Source: Lethocerus indicus (taxonomy: Eukaryota > Arthropoda > Insecta > Hemiptera > Belostomatidae). Taken from it: a DNA stretch of 64,000 bases. The stretch covers positions 22,524,246-22,588,245 of the forward strand of contig JACDQD010000006.1 of the NCBI GenBank assembly GCA_019843655.1, in the 5' to 3' direction. The translations under genes and the position numbers were made by a program. The notes below the pieces were generated by a model. It was not told the DNA's origin, searched no databases, and was given only the letters and a program-made list of their open reading frames with translations. This document shows positions 59,007 to 64,000 of this stretch, piece after piece. How positions within the stretch are numbered: position 1 is the stretch's first letter; each line of letters begins with the position of its first letter.

Positions 59007-62000
59007 GACAGTTCTGAAAGTCTCGTTTCCTCGAACTCTTCGGTGACCCAATTCCTGAGGGAAACATTGCTTTAATCACGGTTTATCAATTTATCTTCGA
59101 CCTACATTGGGCAATTCGTCACCGGTTTTCTCTGACCCTTGCAACACTGAGTTCAGTTCCGAGATAAGGTGACGCCCGAAAATGGGAGGGTGGGGGGGAA
59201 GTTGGGGAAGAGACGGAAAGAATTATTATTGCGATATTCTCTCTATTTCTGCAGCAGGAACGGTATAGGTGAATGCTCCTGAATTGAGGAATGACAGAGT
59301 TAAATAGTAATATTTCTTGTATATATGAAAAGTTTTTTAGGCTAACATAACTGTAGGGAATATACAGAATTAGTTCTTCTAAAGGTAATCAAACCGGATT
59401 GTTGAAAATTATCCTGACTTGTAGGGATACAGCGGCATCCAATAACGCAGGAGTTTACTGGAGGGTCCGTAGTGGTAACGCTCAATTGGGCCCCACCGTG
59501 AAAGTTGAAACGGGGTTGATTAATCGAGGTGTCCGCGGGAGCAGTCCCGAAAATAAACTAAACTAAATACGGAGCGCGCCGAGAGTAACAGGATAACGTA
59601 ACTGAATATGATCAGCCGGCAGGGGGTTGGGGTCTGCGGCCGCCCTCGAAATGTGTAATTAAGGGCGGGGTTGGCAGGAGCCGGAGGGAGAGAGATGACT
59701 AGATAAGGGGAGCCGATATGGGCGAGCGAGATACACGGCGCCCCTGGTAATCACTAAATTGACCCCCCGGGGTTCGAATCCAACTTCCCTTACCCGGAAT
59801 TGTGCTTCCCCACTGACTGACCGGCATAAAATCCTAACCCAATCCCTAACTCCCGACCGGAGGCTAACGTCACTTTATAATTCCTTTAAAAATAAGCGCC
59901 TTGATGAATAAAGAGATATATGACTACAAATTAAAAATGGGCATAAATGACATTCCGGACAATGTATGGTCTCAACATTGTTTGTTTGAGTGGTGGGAAA
60001 CTTTAAAATTTCTGAATATGTTAGAGCCCTAGAAGTTAAATAAATAAACTCCTGACTGGCTCTGACTTTTACACGTCAGATAGATTGATTTGTCGATAAT
60101 AAGCAATTTATGTTCACTTCTAGAATATATTTGCTGATTGCATTCATTTAGTTGCGAAGGATAAAAGCGAGATTTTAGGCTGGAAATTGGTATAAAATAT
60201 TCCAAGGTTAAGTGGTCGCAGTAAACGTGCGGGGATGGTTAAAACAATATCTGCGAGTGGGCAGCTTTCGGATGCTGCTGGAGGGAAGAAGATTTAGAAC
60301 TTAATTAAAATCTGATGCATAACAATATCTGGAGGGGTCGTGGGACGGAAGGGAGATTACAGGCTTAGGCGGAAGGCCGACCGCCCCGGGATTTGTCCGG
60401 GATACGTCGGAGGGATCGGGCCGCGCTCAGATCTGAGTCTTACTCAGAGCTCCTCTTAAGCCAAGTTTGTTCAGTAAATTTAAAACTTGAGCCGAAAAAT
60501 TGAATTCGCCTTAAGCGAAAAAAGGATATCGTGGCGGGCGTGGAAGGCACGAGCATTATTTCTCCAGTATGTGCCGGTACTGCAGTGAATTTAATATGTA
60601 AGGAGTGAATAACGAAAGACAGTCTAATATATAGTGCATAATATTTCTTAAAGGTGAATAAAAACTTCCTAATCGTTTAAGAAAATTGCTAACTCCTGTC
60701 CTAATTGGCTCATTTCATCCTGCGCCAGACCAGTTTCTCATCGTCAGTAATATTCCGTCAATAAATTAACGAGGCACCTACGCATATTGTCGATTTGAGT
60801 GTTACTCTCATGCGTACAGAATCTCTAATATCTTGATGGGTTGATGAGTTTATTGCTTGAGGCGAACGGTATCATATACAACGAAACAATTTTACCACAT
60901 TTTTATCCGCTCTTATTTATTGATAAATCGGGAATCCGGCCGGCTGGAAATCGTCCGATGAAAGTCCGACCGTTTGTGTATAGAAATTAATACGCGGCCG
61001 GATGGGGGGGAAGTACCCGTCAATAGGGTATCGAGGAGGCTGAGGGCATTTGAAGTGCGAGGCGTGCCACCCTTCCCCCGGACCATGGCAGTATTCCCTT
61101 TGATCATCAACCAACCGAACTAATCCATTCTGTTCCACTTTATTCGCCTCCTCCGCCCGCTTTAGTTTTATTAATTTTTGAATCCTCCGAGGTGTCCCCA
61201 ATATTTTTTTTCCTGCCCCCACCCTCCGCGCTCACAGCGTTGTCGTGGATTTTTTTTATCGCACGTGGCCTCTCAGTAAGAGTTTTTGCCATTTCCCAGA
61301 CATCGCTAATTCATTCAACTCTAGATTCTTTTAAAATTATTCGGATCGTTACGAAAGTTGAAACGATAACAGATGAAACCTCATCTCAGTAATATTGTGG
61401 ACATGGAAGGTGCATTGAAGAAAATATATCAGTGGTCGTTAACGAAGCTATGTTGAATAACCCGAAGCGAAATTGCAAAGGTAATAATCTCCAGACCTGC
61501 CCCATAATAACTATAAGGGAACGCACGTTCAGTACGAGTCGATATCATTTAATGAACGTTACATTTCAGTTTAATAACGTTTTCGTAATATCGAACTAGA
61601 ACTACAGCTCTCTGACAACTAGATTGGGCCAATCTGCAGGACAGATCAGACGGGGGCCCCCCGGTAATATTATTCCACTCGAGATGCACTCCAAGGGACG
61701 CCCTACCTCTGGCCCTTTGACATTCAAAGGAATTATAATCCCCTCGTTATCTAATAACAGTCCTAGCGATGTCTCTCCCAGTACTAAACCCATACCATTC
61801 CCCATTTAGTCAATCCCCGTATCTAATTGCCCTATGAATAATAAAACGGGGGCTGCAGTTTCAAGAATTAATATTCATGAGATAAAATAACATAATTCGC
61901 GTCAGTATTATATGTGATACACATTTGTAAAAATGTAATGTATATTATTTGGTAAATAATTTCAGACACGAGGGTTCGGAATTGCATTACTCTTGTCTGC

Positions 62001-63359
62001 TAAGGGATGAAGTTTCCCGTTCGAGATGTGTAGGTATAGAATATCGCTACAAACCGCGGTGGGAAGTCAATACCTCAAGATGAAATAAGCGAGTGGTGAC
62101 AGAAAAATGGAATAGTTTCGAATTTCTGGATGCACTCTGTTAACGAGAACTCCTATCTTATTATTTCTCGTAGTTCATACTTTACAGACACTAGCGTTGA
62201 AGCACATATATTTGATTATCACGTTTTACTAACGATAAATGGTTAATTTCAGCCAGTTTTGCGCAAATATTTTCCGCCTTATTCATGACATTTTTGCTGG
62301 AACTATGACAATTGATAATTCGATCAGCGGAAAAATTTTAAGATTCCTGGTGTCACCTAATGTCCATTTTCCAGTAAGGTTAAGGTGCATGAACAAAATA
62401 CTGAAACGGAGTAAAATATGGCCTAAATGTTAGGATGACCAAAGAGGGGTGAAATACCTTCATCCGTGTCTGGGTGCTAAAAATGGATGTTATAGCTCAT
62501 GTTGAGGAAAGTGTTGAAATCTGTCTGTTTTGCGGTCCGCTGACTGCAGTAAATATCTAATAATGATATTTTATTTTACCGAGTCGTTACGAAGGATTTA
62601 TGTTTCCTGGCGATTATTGGCCCCCCGAGACGGAGACGTGCAGATGAAGATCCTTGCGGAACTGGGCGGGAAAGATAGGACAGATCTGACCTTAATCAGA
62701 AAAAAGTTTATAGTGCACGACTCCCAGTTACAGAAAGGTCGGCCACGGAGTCGGACCCAGACAGTTTATCTGATGCCGGAATCCGGAGCGTTACTTCAGC
62801 CCTTAGGTAATACCCAGGGCGGGTAATACTTATTATTAGCAATTGTTCTTTTGACAGTGTTCGTCATCGCCCAACCTTGACATTTAATTTTTCCCCTAAC
62901 GAGCTAATGGGTTCCGCCTCTTACTTCACCGGTGCGTCCGGCATTTTACAGGTTTTTGTTTCAGAAATCAGGATAAGAAAGACTGCAAATGAAAACAACT
63001 CAATTCACGATGCTCAAAGGGAAAATTCCCCGACACACTCCCTGCACGATCTTCTTGTACGATGTAATTACGACATCTGTAAAACCACAATAATTACTTG
63101 AATATCTATCGGTAGATTTTTTTTCTGTTTCGACATGAACATTCAACTTTCAATATTTTGCGCGAAATTAATAGGTACACGATTTTTGAGTGGATGAAAC
63201 GAATGTTTCACTTTTCTCCTTAGAAAAGTTTATTCTGGGTTTATTATTTATGTAAAATACATAAAAAGTATTCTGATATCGAATTCTTTTGTTAATTATT
63301 ATGTAAATCCTTTCTGTAGGTATAATAGGCTCCGTGGATGCCCCACACACTAATGATAC

Positions 63360-63600
63360 AGTGAGCAGGAACGAAGCGGGGCGCGAAATCGGGCCCCAAT
63401 TTGAGGAGGAGGAGAGGCCGGGCTTTACATGCAAATCGCGCCCGGTCCCGGACAATAGGGGAGGCCCCCACGGGGCGCCCGTGACGTCATAACGGGGCGC
63501 CCAACAATGCATGGGGTCGGACCCGAGGAAACTGCGGCCGCCCACCCCCCAATTTCCGCCCACAATACATCAGGCCCCGGGCCATGTAGCAACACGCGCC
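63360..63600. promoter_or_regulatory. CpG-rich islet with octamer and CRE palindrome
   Basis: About 240 bp of dense CpG with ATGCAAAT (63429-63436, POU octamer) and TGACGTCA (63482-63489, CRE palindrome) 45 bp apart. It could be an enhancer or the CRAT promoter; there is no transcript evidence. Confidence 0.35.
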
Positions 63601-64000
63601 CGGAAATGACATTTACGCTTTTTTTCTTTAAAGACACAACGGATGAAATCCAACGTAGGCAATATCACTCGTAGGCATTTTAATTGTAAAGATAGCTCTC
63701 ACAATATTAACTCATACCATTAATTCAAGATACGTGTTTGGGAGTCGTGAAGGCTTAGAATATCGTTACACTTGCGATATGTTTTCGTTTTATTCGCTAG
63801 ACCGGTTTCGCGTTTTCCCCATCGTCGGAAGAATTACATCAGTAATGCAGTGAGGAACAATCCAAATCGGGTTGTAACAGTGCAGCTAGGAGATATACGT
63901 AGTGACTAAACACAAGTAATAGATTATTAAATGTGAATGCCTAAATTCATGGAGGTCGTTCCTGAATTCTGCCCCAAAAGTTATTTGTGCTTACTTTTCA

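Larger units (their letters stand above)
56224..64000 (-). other. CRAT upstream intron and/or promoter region; no gene recognised
   Basis: 7.8 kb to the window edge. The CRAT first exon is expected here or beyond. CpG-rich islets occur at about 56820-57060, 57960-58250, 59440-59800, 60330-60440, 60950-61230, 62620-62820 and 63360-63600. A reverse-strand GTAAGT donor near 57801-57806 has no convincing ATG exon before it. Repeats are listed separately. Confidence 0.55.

Noticed and set aside
59755..59790. GGGGTTCGAATCC resembling a tRNA T-arm
   Set aside because: The flanks do not form the 5-bp T stem, and no acceptor, D or anticodon arm can be drawn.
61063..61110. Forward/reverse frames in GC-rich islets near 61 kb
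   Set aside because: Short, antisense-overlapping and without family features.

Overview
This window is eukaryotic nuclear DNA. Four conserved metabolic genes are cut by GT-AG introns of about 90 bp to 18 kb, intergenic DNA is AT-rich, and long TA microsatellites are common. Gene families, exon patterns and intron sizes suggest an arthropod, most likely an insect; I cannot name a lower taxon. No bacterial, viral, CRISPR, rRNA or convincing tRNA feature was seen.

Layout. (1) 176-1722, + strand: the last four coding exons of a 2-oxoglutarate dehydrogenase E1 (OGDH-type) paralog whose 5' part lies left of the window. (2) 2758-6095, - strand: a complete 11-exon gene for heparan-alpha-glucosaminide N-acetyltransferase (HGSNAT), tail-to-tail with gene 1. 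(3) 9303-17584, + strand: a complete 10-exon PLP-dependent ethanolamine-phosphate phospho-lyase (ETNPPL/AGXT2-like), head-to-head with HGSNAT across 3.2 kb. (4) 21922 to beyond 56223, - strand: carnitine O-acetyltransferase (CRAT), 12 coding exons visible. Its gene-body exons sit in 21.9-26.6 kb, one exon lies alone at 38 kb, and a mitochondrial-presequence exon lies at 56 kb. Introns of 11.3 and 18.0 kb separate these. The start codon was not found and probably lies in 56.2-64 kb or further right.

All coordinates come from reading frame, splice-site phase and remembered family motifs. Every exon junction was checked for phase, and the summed CDS lengths are multiples of three (HGSNAT 571 aa, ETNPPL 472 aa, CRAT at least 660 aa). 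Gene products share mitochondrial and acyl-group themes: E1o makes succinyl units, CRAT buffers acetyl-CoA as acetylcarnitine, HGSNAT spends cytosolic acetyl-CoA to acetylate heparan sulfate in lysosomes, and ETNPPL degrades phosphoethanolamine. I see no evidence of co-regulation beyond adjacency.

Points worth a second look: the OGDH paralog has Tyr where the E1o family has a near-invariant active-site His; ETNPPL has an 87-nt stop-free intron divisible by three; the CRAT mitochondrial exon is very remote and there is no C-terminal peroxisomal signal; an ATGATATG cluster lies past the CRAT stop; a perfect 11-bp hairpin lies at 19.55 kb; and many short GC/CpG-rich islets are scattered through the CRAT introns. 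I did not find a convincing new multi-gene system.
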